NCBI RefSeq assembly: GCF_000494755.1
Contig: NC_022657.1
Coordinates: forward strand, 7,842,001 to 7,906,000
From: Amorphoplanes friuliensis DSM 7358
GTDB lineage: Bacteria; Actinomycetota; Actinomycetes; Mycobacteriales; Micromonosporaceae
DNA length: 64,000 bases
Direction of reading: 5' to 3'
A model generated the notes under the pieces. That model was not told the origin of the DNA. It worked only from the letters and a program-made list of their open reading frames with translations, and did no database searches. This document shows positions 23,711 through 36,372 of the stretch, one piece after another. Position 1 is the stretch's first letter. Every line of letters starts with the position of its first letter. A program made the position numbers and the translations under genes.

Positions 23711-24129
23711 GTGTGCAGCTCGCGGCGGCGCTGTCGGCCGAGGAAGCCGCCATCTACGCGTACGGGTCGCTCGGGGTGAAGCTGACCGGTGAGGGTGACC
23801 GGACCGAGGCCCGGGCCGCCGAGGCCACGCACCGCGCCCGCCGCGACGTGCTGGTCAGCCGCCTGTCCGCGCTGAAGGCCAGCACCGCACCCGCGCCGGC
23901 GGGCTACGACCTGCCGTTCGAGGTGACCGACCGGGCGAGCGCGCTGAAGCTGGCCATCCAGGTCGAGGACGGCGTCGCCCAGGCGTGGCGGTCGGTGCTG
24001 CCGGCCAGCGAGGGCCCGGACCGGGCGACCGCGCTGAACGCATTGACCGACGCCGCGGTCCGCGCAACGCGCTGGCGGCGTCTCGGGGAGGTCACACCCG
24101 TGACGATGCCCTGGCCGGGACGCGCCTGA
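23707..24129 (+). CDS. DUF4439 ferritin-like domain protein
   Basis: 140 residues. The sequence LAAALSAEEAAIYAYGSLGVKL opens a four-helix ferritin-like domain, continuing with RARRDVLVSRL, the conserved YDLPFEVTD turn, and VEDGVAQAWRSVL. DUF4439 proteins form ferritin-like bundles, but no function is established. Its ATG overlaps the stop of the lipoprotein gene, and the lipoprotein looks like a distant paralogue. The pair probably works together at the membrane. Confidence 0.85.
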   Translation: MSVQLAAALSAEEAAIYAYGSLGVKLTGEGDRTEARAAEATHRARRDVLVSRLSALKASTAPAPAGYDLPFEVTDRASALKLAIQVEDGVAQAWRSVLPASEGPDRATALNALTDAAVRATRWRRLGEVTPVTMPWPGRA

Positions 24130-24146
24130 GGGCACAGAATGACGCA

Positions 24147-24857
24147 GTGTCGCAGGACGAGTACGACCTGGCCAACCCCCGCTGGTACCTCGCCACCCGA
24201 TTGCGTGACGTGATCCTGCGCCGCTGGTCGGCCGAGGTACGCGCCATCGGTGTGCACGGTTCGCTGGCGCACGGCGACGACTCCGACAGCAGTGATCTCA
24301 ATCTGCACGTGGTCACGTACAGGGCCCAGGCGGGACCGCGTGCGGCCCTGCGCCGGGTCGACGGCATCCTGGTCGATCTCAGTGTCGGCACCGCGGACGA
24401 CGGCCTGCGCCGGGCGACGGAGCTGACGGCGCGGTGGCCGCTGGAGGCGGACCGCTATCTGACGACGCGTGATCTCTTCGACCCGCAGGGCTGGTTCGGC
24501 AGTCAGCGCGACGCCCACCTGGGCAAGCTGGCCGAGACCCGGCCGGGTGAATTCAGCGGGCTGGCCCGGCGCAACTGGTGTGTGGCCTCGGCCGCGCACG
24601 CGCGGGCGGTCCGGCTCGCCGAGTGGTACGAGACCGATGCCGCCCTGGTCCTGCTGGCCGAGGCGCGGCTGCACGCGGCGATGGTCACCGGTCTGCTGAG
24701 CCGCACCTATTTCCGCAACCGTGCCGACGCGGTCAAACGCACCGGGCTGGCCGGGGCCGACATGACCGAGCTGGGCGCGGTCCTGAAGTCGCAGGCCGAG
24801 GACCTGACCGCCCGGGGGAAGCCGGTGGACGGTCCTCTGAGCGCGATCTTCGAGTGA
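24147..24857 (+). CDS. Nucleotidyltransferase-fold protein
   Basis: 236 residues from the GTG at 24147. The N-terminal minimal nucleotidyltransferase motif is GVHGSLAHGDDSDSSDLNLHVV. The GS is intact, but the usual second catalytic carboxylate of the DxD is Asn (DLN), so activity is uncertain. The rest is helical with many Ala and Arg. A CAGAAT box six nt before the GTG suggests a leaderless transcript. It is convergent with the VIT1-type gene, 3 bp apart. The substrate is unknown. Confidence 0.75.
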   Translation: MSQDEYDLANPRWYLATRLRDVILRRWSAEVRAIGVHGSLAHGDDSDSSDLNLHVVTYRAQAGPRAALRRVDGILVDLSVGTADDGLRRATELTARWPLEADRYLTTRDLFDPQGWFGSQRDAHLGKLAETRPGEFSGLARRNWCVASAAHARAVRLAEWYETDAALVLLAEARLHAAMVTGLLSRTYFRNRADAVKRTGLAGADMTELGAVLKSQAEDLTARGKPVDGPLSAIFE

Positions 24858-24860
24858 GCG

Positions 24861-25553
24861 TCAGGAGACGCCCACGCCGATGAGCGCTCCGACCACATAG
24901 GTCGCGCCGGCGGCCGCCGCCCCGAGCAGCAGCTGGAACAGCCCGCTGCGCCACCAGGCGCGCCCGGTGAAACGCGCGACCAGCGCACCGGCGGCAAAAA
25001 GACCCACCCCACCGACCATCAGCGCGGCGAGCAGGCTGTCGGAACCCAGCAGGTACGTCAGCAGTGGCACCACGGCGCCGAGCGCAAAACACACGAACGA
25101 CGACGATGCGGCAATCCAAGGGCTGGGCAACTCGTCCGGGACGACACCCAGCTCCTCCTGCGCGTGCACGCGCAGCGCCTGCTCCGGGTGCATCTTGAGC
25201 ACGTCGGCCACCTGGCGGGCGAGCGGCTCGGGCAGTCCCCGGGCGGTCCACAGGCCGACCAGCTCGTCGGCCTCGCCGTCCGGGTTGACCCGCAGCTCGT
25301 GCAGCTCCTTGCCCAGCTCGGCCGCGATCTGGTCGTTCTGGGTGCGGACGCTTGTCCACTCGCCGAGACCCATCGAGATCGCCCCGGCGACCAGACCGGC
25401 GACCCCGGTGAGGATCAGCGTGTGGCGGCCGACGCCACCACCACCGACACCCGCGATCAGGGCGATGTTGGTCACCAGGCCGTCCATCGCACCGAAGGTG
25501 GCCGCGCGCAGCCAGCCGCCGGAGACGTCCGCGTGATGCTCCGGGGACGTCAC
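24861..25553 (-). CDS. VIT1/CCC1-family metal transporter
   Basis: A 230-residue membrane protein of the VIT1/CCC1 family, which moves Fe2+ or Mn2+. The first helix region (GWLRAATFGAMDGLVTNIALIAG) and the second (GAISMGLGEWTSVRTQND) carry the conserved metal-binding residues. A cytoplasmic helical segment rich in Glu follows (AELGKELHELRVNPDGEADE, EQALRVHAQEELG), then three more membrane segments. The GTG at 25553 overlaps the map stop (GTGA), so it is coupled to map. Confidence 0.9.
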   Translation of the reverse strand: MTSPEHHADVSGGWLRAATFGAMDGLVTNIALIAGVGGGGVGRHTLILTGVAGLVAGAISMGLGEWTSVRTQNDQIAAELGKELHELRVNPDGEADELVGLWTARGLPEPLARQVADVLKMHPEQALRVHAQEELGVVPDELPSPWIAASSSFVCFALGAVVPLLTYLLGSDSLLAALMVGGVGLFAAGALVARFTGRAWWRSGLFQLLLGAAAAGATYVVGALIGVGVS

Positions 25554-26407
25554 GGAAGGGTCAGGATCTCCGACCCCTCCTCCGTCACCACCAGCGTGTG
25601 CTCGAACTGCGCCGTCCACTTGCGGTCCTTGGTGACGACCGTCCAGCCGTCGCCCCACATCTCGTACTCGTGGGTGCCGAGGGTGATCATCGGCTCGATG
25701 GTGAAGGTCATGCCGACCTCCATCACCAGGTCGAGCCGCGGGTTGTCGTAGTGCGGGATGTAGAGCCCGCTGTGGAACGTCTCGCCGATGCCGTGACCGG
25801 TGAAGTCGCGGACCACGCCGTACCCGAACCGGCGCGCGTAGGCCTCGATGACCCGGCCGATGGCGTTGATCTGCCGGCCGGGCGCCACGGCCCGGATGCC
25901 GCGCATCATCGCCTCGTGCGTGCGCTCGACCAGCAGCCGCGCCTCGTCGCTGACATCGCCGACGCAGAACGTCGCGTCGGTGTCACCGTGCACACCGTCG
26001 AGGAACGCCGTCACGTCGACGTTGATGATGTCGCCGTCCTCGAGCACCGTGGTGTCGGGGATGCCGTGGCAGATGACCTCGTTGAGCGACGTGCAGCACG
26101 ACTTGGGGAAGCCCTTGTAACCCAGCGTCGACGGGTAGGCGCCGTGGTCGCAGAGGAACTCGTGGACCACCCGGTCGATCTCGTCGGTGGTCACCCCGGG
26201 CTTGCAGTGCTCCCCGGCGAGCTGGGTGGCCTGGGCGGCGAGCCGACCGGCGACGCGCATCTTCTCGATGGTCTCGGGCGTCTGCACGTGAGAGCCGCGC
26301 CACTCCTTCGGACGCTTCTTCCCGACGTACTCGGGGCGGGTGATCTGCGGTGGCACCGCCCGCCACGGTGACTGTTTTCCCGGAACGAGAGGGGCACGAA
26401 CGGTCAT
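25550..26407 (-). CDS. map: Methionine aminopeptidase, type I
   Basis: A 285-residue enzyme that removes the initiator Met. An N-terminal extension of about 40 residues (containing SPWRAVPPQITRPEYVGKKR) precedes the catalytic pita-bread domain. Metal ligands are seen in INVDVTAFLDGVHGDTDATF, GHGIGETFHSG, TIEPMI and the final FEHTLVVTEEG. The extension is typical of one actinobacterial MetAP isoform. The ATG at 26407 gives MTVRAPLVPGKQSPW. The VIT1-type gene is coupled downstream. Confidence 0.95.
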   Translation of the reverse strand: MTVRAPLVPGKQSPWRAVPPQITRPEYVGKKRPKEWRGSHVQTPETIEKMRVAGRLAAQATQLAGEHCKPGVTTDEIDRVVHEFLCDHGAYPSTLGYKGFPKSCCTSLNEVICHGIPDTTVLEDGDIINVDVTAFLDGVHGDTDATFCVGDVSDEARLLVERTHEAMMRGIRAVAPGRQINAIGRVIEAYARRFGYGVVRDFTGHGIGETFHSGLYIPHYDNPRLDLVMEVGMTFTIEPMITLGTHEYEMWGDGWTVVTKDRKWTAQFEHTLVVTEEGSEILTLP

Positions 26408-26526
26408 CGGCCCAGCCTATCGCCGAGGTTTCGCAAGACCCCGGCGGTGTGACGGGCGATAACAGGTCGGTTGACCCCGATGCACCGGTTCTTGCCGCCT
26501 CCGGGCCCCTGTGTAATCGTGTCAGC

Positions 26527-26836
26527 GTGGATCAAGATGCCGCCGGGACGGACTTCTCGGCCAGCGCCTCGGTAGAGGGCAACCGTGCCACCGTCGTGGT
26601 CACCGGTGAGGTCGACATGTCCACGGCCGACGCGATGTACCGCGCCGCGGCCGGAGACACCGCCGGCGCCGATGGTGTCACCCTCGACCTGCGCGGGGTC
26701 ACGTTCTTCGACTCGGCGGCGATCCAGGCGCTCGTCCGCCTGGCCGAGCACTTCACCGGACGACTCGAGGTCGTCCCGTCGGCCCAGGTGCACCGGGTGC
26801 TCGACATCGCCGGTCTGACCGGTCAGCCCTGGCTGC

Positions 26837-26850
<14 letters not shown>
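26527..26850 (+). CDS. STAS-domain anti-sigma factor antagonist
   Basis: A 107-residue single STAS domain. The N-terminal strand (NRATVVVTGEVDMSTADAMY) is followed by LDLRGVTFFDSAAIQALVRL. The Ser of DSAAIQ matches the serine phosphorylated by RsbW-type kinases. Such proteins release sigma factors by binding the anti-sigma kinase when unphosphorylated. The GTG at 26527 gives a full domain; the upstream open frame shadows map. It overlaps by 14 bp the 3' end of the convergent gene, which encodes both an RsbW-like ATPase and a PP2C phosphatase, so the two are likely partners. Confidence 0.88.
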
Positions 26851-30502
<3,652 letters not shown>

Positions 30503-30554
30503 CCGACAAGTCCTGGCACGGTAACACCGACCCCGGGCCCTTAGCCTTCAGCGG

Positions 30555-31124
30555 GTGACGACGACCGGGCTCGAGCGAGCGCTGAACGAATCATCCCTGC
30601 GGCCGTTGCCGGCGACCGCGGCAGAGCTGCTGCGTGAGGTGGGGGCGCCGCCCCGGCTCGGTGCGCATCTGCGGGCCGTGCACGACGTGGCGTGGTCGCT
30701 GACGGACAACCTCGGGCGTCGGCGGCCGGATCTGGAGTTCGACACCACCGCTGTGCTGTTCGGGGCGGCGACGCACGACATCGGCAAGGTGGTGCATGTG
30801 CGCGAGCTCTCGGCGCCTGGTCACGCCCATGAGGAGGCCGGGCGCGACCTGCTGCTGCGCTACGGCATACCGGCTCATCTTGCGCGGTTCGCCGGCAGTC
30901 ACGGGTCGTGGGGGGCGGACGCCCCGCTCGACGATCTCCTGGTCAGCCTGGCGGACAAGGTGTGGAAAGCAGCCCGGGTGGAGGACCTGGAGCAGCACGT
31001 GGCGACGTACCTGGGTGGTGCGCCCTGGCAGGCGTTCATGGAGCTCGACGACCTGCTCCAGGAACTGGCCGCCGGCGCGGACGAACGGCTGGCGTTCCAG
31101 GCTTCCTACCCGATCGTGGGGTGA
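30555..31124 (+). CDS. HD-domain phosphohydrolase-like protein
   Basis: 189 residues with an HD-type metal site: His in LRAVHDVAWSL, HDIGK in FGAATHDIGKVVH, then HAHEEAG and GSHGSWGAD. These fit the HD superfamily of phosphohydrolases and nucleases. The substrate is not evident. A TAGCCT box seven nt before the GTG at 30555 suggests a leaderless transcript. It is divergent from the large kinase fusion and nearly meets the convergent PuuD-type gene (2 bp). Confidence 0.8.
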   Translation: MTTTGLERALNESSLRPLPATAAELLREVGAPPRLGAHLRAVHDVAWSLTDNLGRRRPDLEFDTTAVLFGAATHDIGKVVHVRELSAPGHAHEEAGRDLLLRYGIPAHLARFAGSHGSWGADAPLDDLLVSLADKVWKAARVEDLEQHVATYLGGAPWQAFMELDDLLQELAAGADERLAFQASYPIVG

Positions 31125-31126
31125 GG

Positions 31127-31876
31127 TCAGGCGGCCAGGGCGGTGCGGCCCAGACCCGAACGCTCGGCGGCGGCCTCGACCAGCGCCGCGAAAACGCGCA
31201 GGTCGCCGGTGCGTTCGGGGTGCCACTGCACGCCGAGAGTGAAGTACCGGTCGGGATCCTCGATGATCTCCACCACGCGGTCCTCCGGGCACCAGCCGGA
31301 CACGGTGAAGCTGCCCGGGTCGTCGACGGCCTGGTGGTGGAACGAGTTGACGGTCAGGCGGGGGCCGAGCAGCCCGCGGGCGGCCGTGCCCTGCTTGAGC
31401 ACCACGTCGTGACGGCCGAAGTCCGAGGAGTCCGCGGCCAGCGGGTCGGTGCCCGGCGCCGCGCGGTGACGTTCGTGGCCGATCAGATCGGGCAGGTGCT
31501 GGTGCAGCGAACCGCCGGTGGCCACGGCCATCACCTGCAGGCCGCGGCACACACCCAGCACGGGCAGGTCGGCGTCGAGGGCGGCGCGCATCAGCAGCAG
31601 CTCGGAGGCGTCGCGGACGGGGTCCGAGCTGGTCGCCGGGTGCGGCTCCGCGCCCCAGTTGCCCGGGTCGACGTCACCGCCACCGGCGAAGACGATGCCG
31701 TCGAGCGATTCGAGCACGTCCGTACCGGGGTCGTCGGGGGTGATCAGGACGGCACGCCCGCCGGTGGCGTGCACGGCTTTCACGTAGGACATCGGCAGCA
31801 TGCCGACCAGCTGGTCGTTGCTTCCGTACTTGACCTGCTCGGCATAGGCGGTCAGTCCGATCAAGGGCCTGCGCAT
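31127..31876 (-). CDS. Gamma-glutamyl amide hydrolase (PuuD-like, class I amidotransferase fold)
   Basis: 249 residues. The peptidase C26/PuuD fold is shown by SYVKAVHATGGRAVLI, FAGGGDVDPGNWG, nucleophile Cys110 in LPVLGVCRGLQVM, VNSFHHQAVDDPG, and the catalytic HPE in GVQWHPE. Such enzymes release glutamate from gamma-glutamylated amines or their oxidised products. A strong AAGGAGGA ribosome site precedes the ATG at 31876. It follows a paralogue by 50 bp and is the last gene of the gamma-glutamylation cluster. Confidence 0.9.
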   Translation of the reverse strand: MRRPLIGLTAYAEQVKYGSNDQLVGMLPMSYVKAVHATGGRAVLITPDDPGTDVLESLDGIVFAGGGDVDPGNWGAEPHPATSSDPVRDASELLLMRAALDADLPVLGVCRGLQVMAVATGGSLHQHLPDLIGHERHRAAPGTDPLAADSSDFGRHDVVLKQGTAARGLLGPRLTVNSFHHQAVDDPGSFTVSGWCPEDRVVEIIEDPDRYFTLGVQWHPERTGDLRVFAALVEAAAERSGLGRTALAA

Positions 31877-31926
31877 ATTCCTCCTTCGTCCTCAGAACCT
31901 GCGTATCGGCGGCGGGCGGGGATCCC

Positions 31927-32613
31927 TTAGGCCGCCGCGGCGGTCACCAGGGCACCGAAGAGCCGTTTGTCGCGTGTCACTTCGGGGTGCCACTGCACGC
32001 CCAGAACAAACTTGTGGGACGGATCCTCCACGGCTTCGGGGAGCCCGTCCTCGGCCCGGCCGGTGACAACGAGGGTGCCCGGATCGTCGACCGCCTGGTG
32101 GTGGAAGCAGTGCACCCGGGTGTCGTCGCCCATCAGCGCGGCGATGCGGCTGCCCTCGGTGAACCTTGCCTCGTGCTTGCCGTAGACGCCGGGCGCGGGG
32201 CGGTGCCGGTCGTGCCCGACAACATCCGGAAGGTGCTGGTGGAGCGTTCCACCGGCCGCCACGGTCAGCACCTGCATCCCCCGGCAGACACCGAGGATCG
32301 GCAGGTCACGGGCCAGGGCGGCCCGGGTGAGCCGCATCTCCGCGACGTCCCGCTCCGGCCTGGTGACCGTCTTCGGGCCGGCTTCGGCACCGTAGAGCGC
32401 CGGGCCGAGGTCGGACCCGCCACTGAGCACGAGGCCGTCGAGCACCCGCAGGATGTCGGGGTCGAGATCGTCGTGCGGGATCAGGACGGCCTGCCCACCG
32501 GCGGCGGAAACGGCGGCGACGTAGTCGTGCGGCACCAGCGTCGTGGGCAATTCGTGCCAGACGCCCCAGGTGGCGGGTTCCACATAGGTGGTGATGCCGA
32601 TGACCGGTCGCAT
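31927..32613 (-). CDS. Gamma-glutamyl amide hydrolase, second PuuD-like paralogue
   Basis: 228 residues from the ATG at 32613 (MRPVIGITTYVEPATWGVWH). It has the same fold and motifs as its downstream neighbour: Cys110 in LPILGVCRGMQVL, CFHHQAVDDPG, and GVQWHPE. The two differ mainly near the N-terminus and after the nucleophile elbow, so they may prefer different gamma-glutamyl substrates. An ATG six codons upstream (32631) is possible. About 220 bp separate it from the SDR gene, so a promoter of its own is possible. Confidence 0.9.
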   Translation of the reverse strand: MRPVIGITTYVEPATWGVWHELPTTLVPHDYVAAVSAAGGQAVLIPHDDLDPDILRVLDGLVLSGGSDLGPALYGAEAGPKTVTRPERDVAEMRLTRAALARDLPILGVCRGMQVLTVAAGGTLHQHLPDVVGHDRHRPAPGVYGKHEARFTEGSRIAALMGDDTRVHCFHHQAVDDPGTLVVTGRAEDGLPEAVEDPSHKFVLGVQWHPEVTRDKRLFGALVTAAAA

Positions 32614-32831
32614 CTTTCCCACGGTAACCACATCGTGCCGCAGATCAACTCGCCCGAGCGGGTGGTTGTGACAGGGGTGCGCGGCGCCTGCCCGAAAGCT
32701 GACGCCGCGCCCCGGACCCTCGGATCCGCCCGTGCAGCGATTGCAGCGTGTACGAGCGGAGATTCGGCCCCTGCGCCCAGCGTGAACTGGGCGTAGAAGA
32801 AGCCTGCCCGACCTCGGCGCACCTTAAACAA
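32614..32831. other. Intergenic gap inside the gamma-glutamylation cluster
   Basis: About 218 bp between the SDR stop and the PuuD-like start. A small hairpin (CGCCCAG and CTGGGCG around 6 nt, 32774-32793) is present without a U-tract. No gene is seen. It may hold an internal promoter for the two hydrolases. Confidence 0.4.
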
Positions 32832-33596
32832 TTACAGCGGTGTCACATACGCACCGGTGATGCCACCGTCCACGACGAACTGCGACGCGGTCATGAAAGA
32901 CGCGTCGTCGCTGGCCAGGAAAGCCACTGCCGCGGCGATCTCCGCCGGCTCCGCAAACCGCCCCATCGGTACGTGAACCAGGCGCCGGGCAGCCCGCTCG
33001 GGGTCCTTGGCGAACAGCTCCATCAGCAGCGGAGTCGCCACCGGACCGGGACACAACGCGTTGATCCGGATGCCCTCGCGTGCGAACTGCACACCCAGCT
33101 CCCGGGTCATCGCGAGCACCCCGCCCTTGCTGGCCGTGTACGCGATCTGTGACGTCGCCGCACCGAGCAGCGCAACGAACGACGCGGTGTTGATGATCGA
33201 GCCCTTGCCCTGCCGTTGCATGTGCGGGATCGCGTACTTGCAGCAGAAGAAGACGCTCGTGGTGTTGACCCGCAGCACCCGCTCCCACGCGTCCAGACCG
33301 GTGACCAGGATCGAGTCGTCGTCCGGGGGCGAGATGCCGGCGTTGTTGAAGGCGATGTCGACCCGCCCGTGCCGCTCGGCCACACCGTCGAAGAGTGCCT
33401 TGACCGCCTCCTCGTCGCTGACGTCACAGGCGACGAACTCGCCGCCCACCTCCTCGGCCACGGCCTGACCGGCGTCCGCCGAGATGTCGACACAGACGAC
33501 CTTGGCACCCTCGGCGGCGAACCGCCGTGCGGTGGCCAGGCCGATGCCGCTCCCGGCGCCGGTGATGACGGCGACCCGATCCTGCAAACGCTCCAC
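32832..33596 (-). CDS. Short-chain dehydrogenase/reductase
   Basis: 254 residues of the classical SDR family. The NAD(P)-binding motif is VITGAGSGIGLATARRFA, and an Asp after the second strand (VVCVDIS) favours NAD. NNAG occurs in AFNNAGIS. The active site has Ser in NTASFVALLG and YTASK. The GTG at 33596 follows a GAGAGGT ribosome site and lies 10 bp after the aldehyde dehydrogenase stop, so the two are co-expressed. In this cluster it could oxidise an alcohol (for example a gamma-glutamyl-ethanolamide) to the aldehyde that the next enzyme uses; this is inference. Confidence 0.9.
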   Translation of the reverse strand: MERLQDRVAVITGAGSGIGLATARRFAAEGAKVVCVDISADAGQAVAEEVGGEFVACDVSDEEAVKALFDGVAERHGRVDIAFNNAGISPPDDDSILVTGLDAWERVLRVNTTSVFFCCKYAIPHMQRQGKGSIINTASFVALLGAATSQIAYTASKGGVLAMTRELGVQFAREGIRINALCPGPVATPLLMELFAKDPERAARRLVHVPMGRFAEPAEIAAAVAFLASDDASFMTASQFVVDGGITGAYVTPL

Positions 33597-33606
33597 AGAT
33601 GACCTC

Positions 33607-34968
33607 TCAGCTGTCCGTCGCGATGAACACGTTCTTGACGTCGGTGAACGACAGCAGCGCGTCCGGGCCCAGCTCACGGCCGAGACCGGACTGCTTCATG
33701 CCACCGAACGGCGTCCAGTACCGCACCGACGAGTGCGAGTTGACGCTGAGGTTGCCGGTCTCGACGCCGCGGGAGACGCGCAGGGCCCGGCCCAGGTCAC
33801 GCGTCCAGATCGAGCCGGAGAGGCCGTACTCGGTGTCGTTCGCGAGACGGACCGCGTCGGCCTCGTCGTGGAACGGCAGCACCGACACGACCGGCCCGAA
33901 GACCTCTTCCCGCCAGTGCGCGTCGTCGGCGGAGTGGGCCAGGAGCACGGTCGGCGGGAACCACCAGCCGTCACCCTTCGGCGCCTCACCGGCAAAGGCC
34001 ACCTCGGCCCCACCCGTGTACGACGCGACCTTCTCCCGATGCGCGGCGGAGATCAGCGGGCCCATCTCGGCGGTGTCCAGGCTCGGATCCTGCACCCGGA
34101 ACGCCTTGACGGCCGGCTCCAGCAGCGAGAGGAAACGCTCGTAGACGGTGTCCTGGACCAGCAGCCGCGACCGCGCACAGCAGTCCTGACCGGCGTTGTC
34201 GAACACTCCGGCCGGTGCGGCGGCGGCTGCGCGTTCCAGGTCGGCGTCGGCAAAAACGATGTTGGCGCTCTTGCCGCCGAGCTCGAGCGTCACGCGTTTC
34301 ACCTGGTCGGCGCAGCCGGCCATGATGGACTTCCCGACCGGTGTCGACCCGGTGAAACACACCTTGCGGACGGCCGGATGGGTGACAAAACGCTGCCCGA
34401 CGACACTGCCCTTGCCGGGGATCACGGTGAAGACGCCCTCGGGCAGGCCCGCCTCCAGCGCCAGCTCACCGAGCCGGATCGCGGTCAGCGGGGTCAGCTC
34501 GGCCGGCTTGAGCACCACCGTGTTGCCCGCGGCCAGGGCCGGAGCGAAGCCCCAGCCCGCGATGGGCATCGGGAAGTTCCACGGCACGATGATGCCGACC
34601 ACACCGAGCGGCTCGTGGAAGGTGACGTCGAGGCCACCGGCCACCGGGATCTGCCGCCCGGACAGCCGCTCGGGGGCACCCGCGTAGAAGTCGAGCACGT
34701 CGCGGACGTTGCCCGCCTCCCAGCGGGCGTTCCCGATGGTGTGCCCGGAGTTGCGGACCTCGAGGCCGGCGAGCTCCTCGATGTGGTCGCCGACCACCGC
34801 GGCGAAGCGCCGCAGCAGCCGGGCCCGGTCGCCCGGAGCCACCTGCCGCCAGCTCTCGAAGGCCCGCTGGGCCCGTTCGATCGCGGCGTCCGTCTCGGCC
34901 AGGCCGTTCGACGGCACGGTCCCGAGCACGGTCCCGGTCGCCGGATTGATCACGTCAGTGCTGTCCAC
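33607..34968 (-). CDS. NAD(P)-dependent aldehyde dehydrogenase
   Basis: 453 residues of the aldehyde dehydrogenase superfamily. Key motifs are VPWNFPMPI, the coenzyme loop FTGSTPVGKSIM, the glutamate motif LELGGKSANIVF, and the catalytic Cys263 in DNAGQDCCARS. EVFGPVVSV and FGGMKQSGLGRELG lie near the end. The GTG at 34968 starts VDSTDVINPATG. By position it should oxidise the aldehyde formed from a gamma-glutamylated amine (PuuC-like role), delivering the acid to the PuuD-like hydrolases. Substrate specificity is inferred. Confidence 0.93.
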   Translation of the reverse strand: MDSTDVINPATGTVLGTVPSNGLAETDAAIERAQRAFESWRQVAPGDRARLLRRFAAVVGDHIEELAGLEVRNSGHTIGNARWEAGNVRDVLDFYAGAPERLSGRQIPVAGGLDVTFHEPLGVVGIIVPWNFPMPIAGWGFAPALAAGNTVVLKPAELTPLTAIRLGELALEAGLPEGVFTVIPGKGSVVGQRFVTHPAVRKVCFTGSTPVGKSIMAGCADQVKRVTLELGGKSANIVFADADLERAAAAAPAGVFDNAGQDCCARSRLLVQDTVYERFLSLLEPAVKAFRVQDPSLDTAEMGPLISAAHREKVASYTGGAEVAFAGEAPKGDGWWFPPTVLLAHSADDAHWREEVFGPVVSVLPFHDEADAVRLANDTEYGLSGSIWTRDLGRALRVSRGVETGNLSVNSHSSVRYWTPFGGMKQSGLGRELGPDALLSFTDVKNVFIATDS

Positions 34969-35003
34969 CCGCCACCTCCCCGATGATCATCACACGCGCC
35001 GGG

Positions 35004-36350
35004 TCACAGGCGTTCGAATCCGCGGCGCAGCTCCCAGTCCGTGACCGCCGCGTCGAACGCCGCGACCTCGACCTTGGCCATGTTCGCGTAGTGCGCGACC
35101 ACGTCGTCACCGAAGGCGGCGGCCGCGACGGGGCTGAGCTCCCACAACTCGAGGGCGTCCCGCAGCGCCCCGGGCACCCGCGGCGCGGTCGCGTCCTCGT
35201 AGGCGTTGCCGCGGAACTCGTCCTCGAGCTCCAGCTCGTTCTCCAGCCCGTGCACCGCGCCCGCGACGAGGGCGGCGATCGCCAGGTACGGGTTCACGTC
35301 GCCACCCGGCACCCGGTTCTCCACCCGCATGCCCTGACCGTGCCCGGCCATCCGCAGCGCGCAGGTGCGGTTGTCGACACCCCAGCGCAACGCCGTCGGC
35401 GCGAACGACCCCGGCTGGTAGCGCTTGTACGAGTTGATGTTTGGCGCGAAGAGCAGACTGAACTCGCGCATCGTGGCCAGCAGGCCCGCCGTGACCCGCT
35501 GCCCGACCTCGCTGAGGTGCGCCGGGCCGTCGCCGAGCATCGCCGACGTGCCGTCCTCCTTGCGCAGCGAGAAGTGGATGTGACAGGAGTTGCCCTCGCG
35601 CTCGTTCGGCTTGGCCATGAAGCTCAGCGCCATGCCCTCCTGAGCCGCGATCTCCTTGGCGCCGTTCTTGTAGATCACGTGGTTGTCGGCGCAGGTCAGC
35701 GCGTCGGCGTACCGGAAGGCGATCTCGTGCTGGCCGAAGTTGCACTCGCCCTTGGCACTCTCCGGGATCAGCCCGGCGCCGTACATGTCGTTGCGGATGC
35801 GGCGCAGCAGCGGCTCGACCCGCGCGGTCCCCAGGAGCGAATAGTCCACGTTGTACTGATTTGCCGGTGTCAGATCACGGTAGTTCTTCGTCCACGCCTG
35901 CTCGTACGTGTCCTGGTAGAGCACAAACTCCAGCTCGGTGCCCGCAAAAGCCGTCAGCCCGTACGCGGAGAGCCGGTCGAGTTGCTTGCGCAGGATCTGG
36001 CGGGGTGAGGCATAAACGGCCTCGCCGTCGGTGGTCTCCAGGTCCGCGAGGACCATGGCCGTGCCGGGCTGCCAGGGCACCGGTCGCAGTGTGGCGAAGT
36101 CGGGCTTCATCACGAAGTCGCCGTAACCGCTGTTCCACGACGACATCGCATAACCGTCGACGGTGTTCATGTCGACGTCGACCGCGAGCAGATAGTTGCA
36201 GCCCTCACTGCCGCCCCGCGCGACCTCGTCCATGAAAAAACGGCCGTGGAGCCGTTTGCCCTGGAGCCGGCCCTGCATGTCGGTGAGCGCCAGCAGGACG
36301 GTGTCGATCGTGCCGTTGTCGACGGCGACGTCCAGATCTTCGAGATCCAT
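35004..36350 (-). CDS. Glutamine synthetase-like gamma-glutamyl-amine ligase (PuuA / GlnA3-GlnA4 type)
   Basis: 448 residues of the glutamine synthetase fold. Metal and ATP sites are visible: FAGTELEFVLY, SAKGECNFGQHEIAFRY, NSCHIHFSLR, and the arginine-rich end NRTCALRMAGHGQGMRVENRVPGGDVNPYL (its key residues are the Arg and Glu positions). The region equivalent to the adenylylation loop reads GNAYEDATAPRVP, not NLYDLP. The neighbours are a permease, an ALDH, an SDR and PuuD-like hydrolases, and no ammonium genes are near. It probably glutamylates an amine such as a polyamine or ethanolamine. GGAGGGG precedes the ATG at 36350. Confidence 0.9.
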   Translation of the reverse strand: MDLEDLDVAVDNGTIDTVLLALTDMQGRLQGKRLHGRFFMDEVARGGSEGCNYLLAVDVDMNTVDGYAMSSWNSGYGDFVMKPDFATLRPVPWQPGTAMVLADLETTDGEAVYASPRQILRKQLDRLSAYGLTAFAGTELEFVLYQDTYEQAWTKNYRDLTPANQYNVDYSLLGTARVEPLLRRIRNDMYGAGLIPESAKGECNFGQHEIAFRYADALTCADNHVIYKNGAKEIAAQEGMALSFMAKPNEREGNSCHIHFSLRKEDGTSAMLGDGPAHLSEVGQRVTAGLLATMREFSLLFAPNINSYKRYQPGSFAPTALRWGVDNRTCALRMAGHGQGMRVENRVPGGDVNPYLAIAALVAGAVHGLENELELEDEFRGNAYEDATAPRVPGALRDALELWELSPVAAAAFGDDVVAHYANMAKVEVAAFDAAVTDWELRRGFERL

Positions 36351-36372
36351 CCGGTTCCCCTCCAGGGATGTT

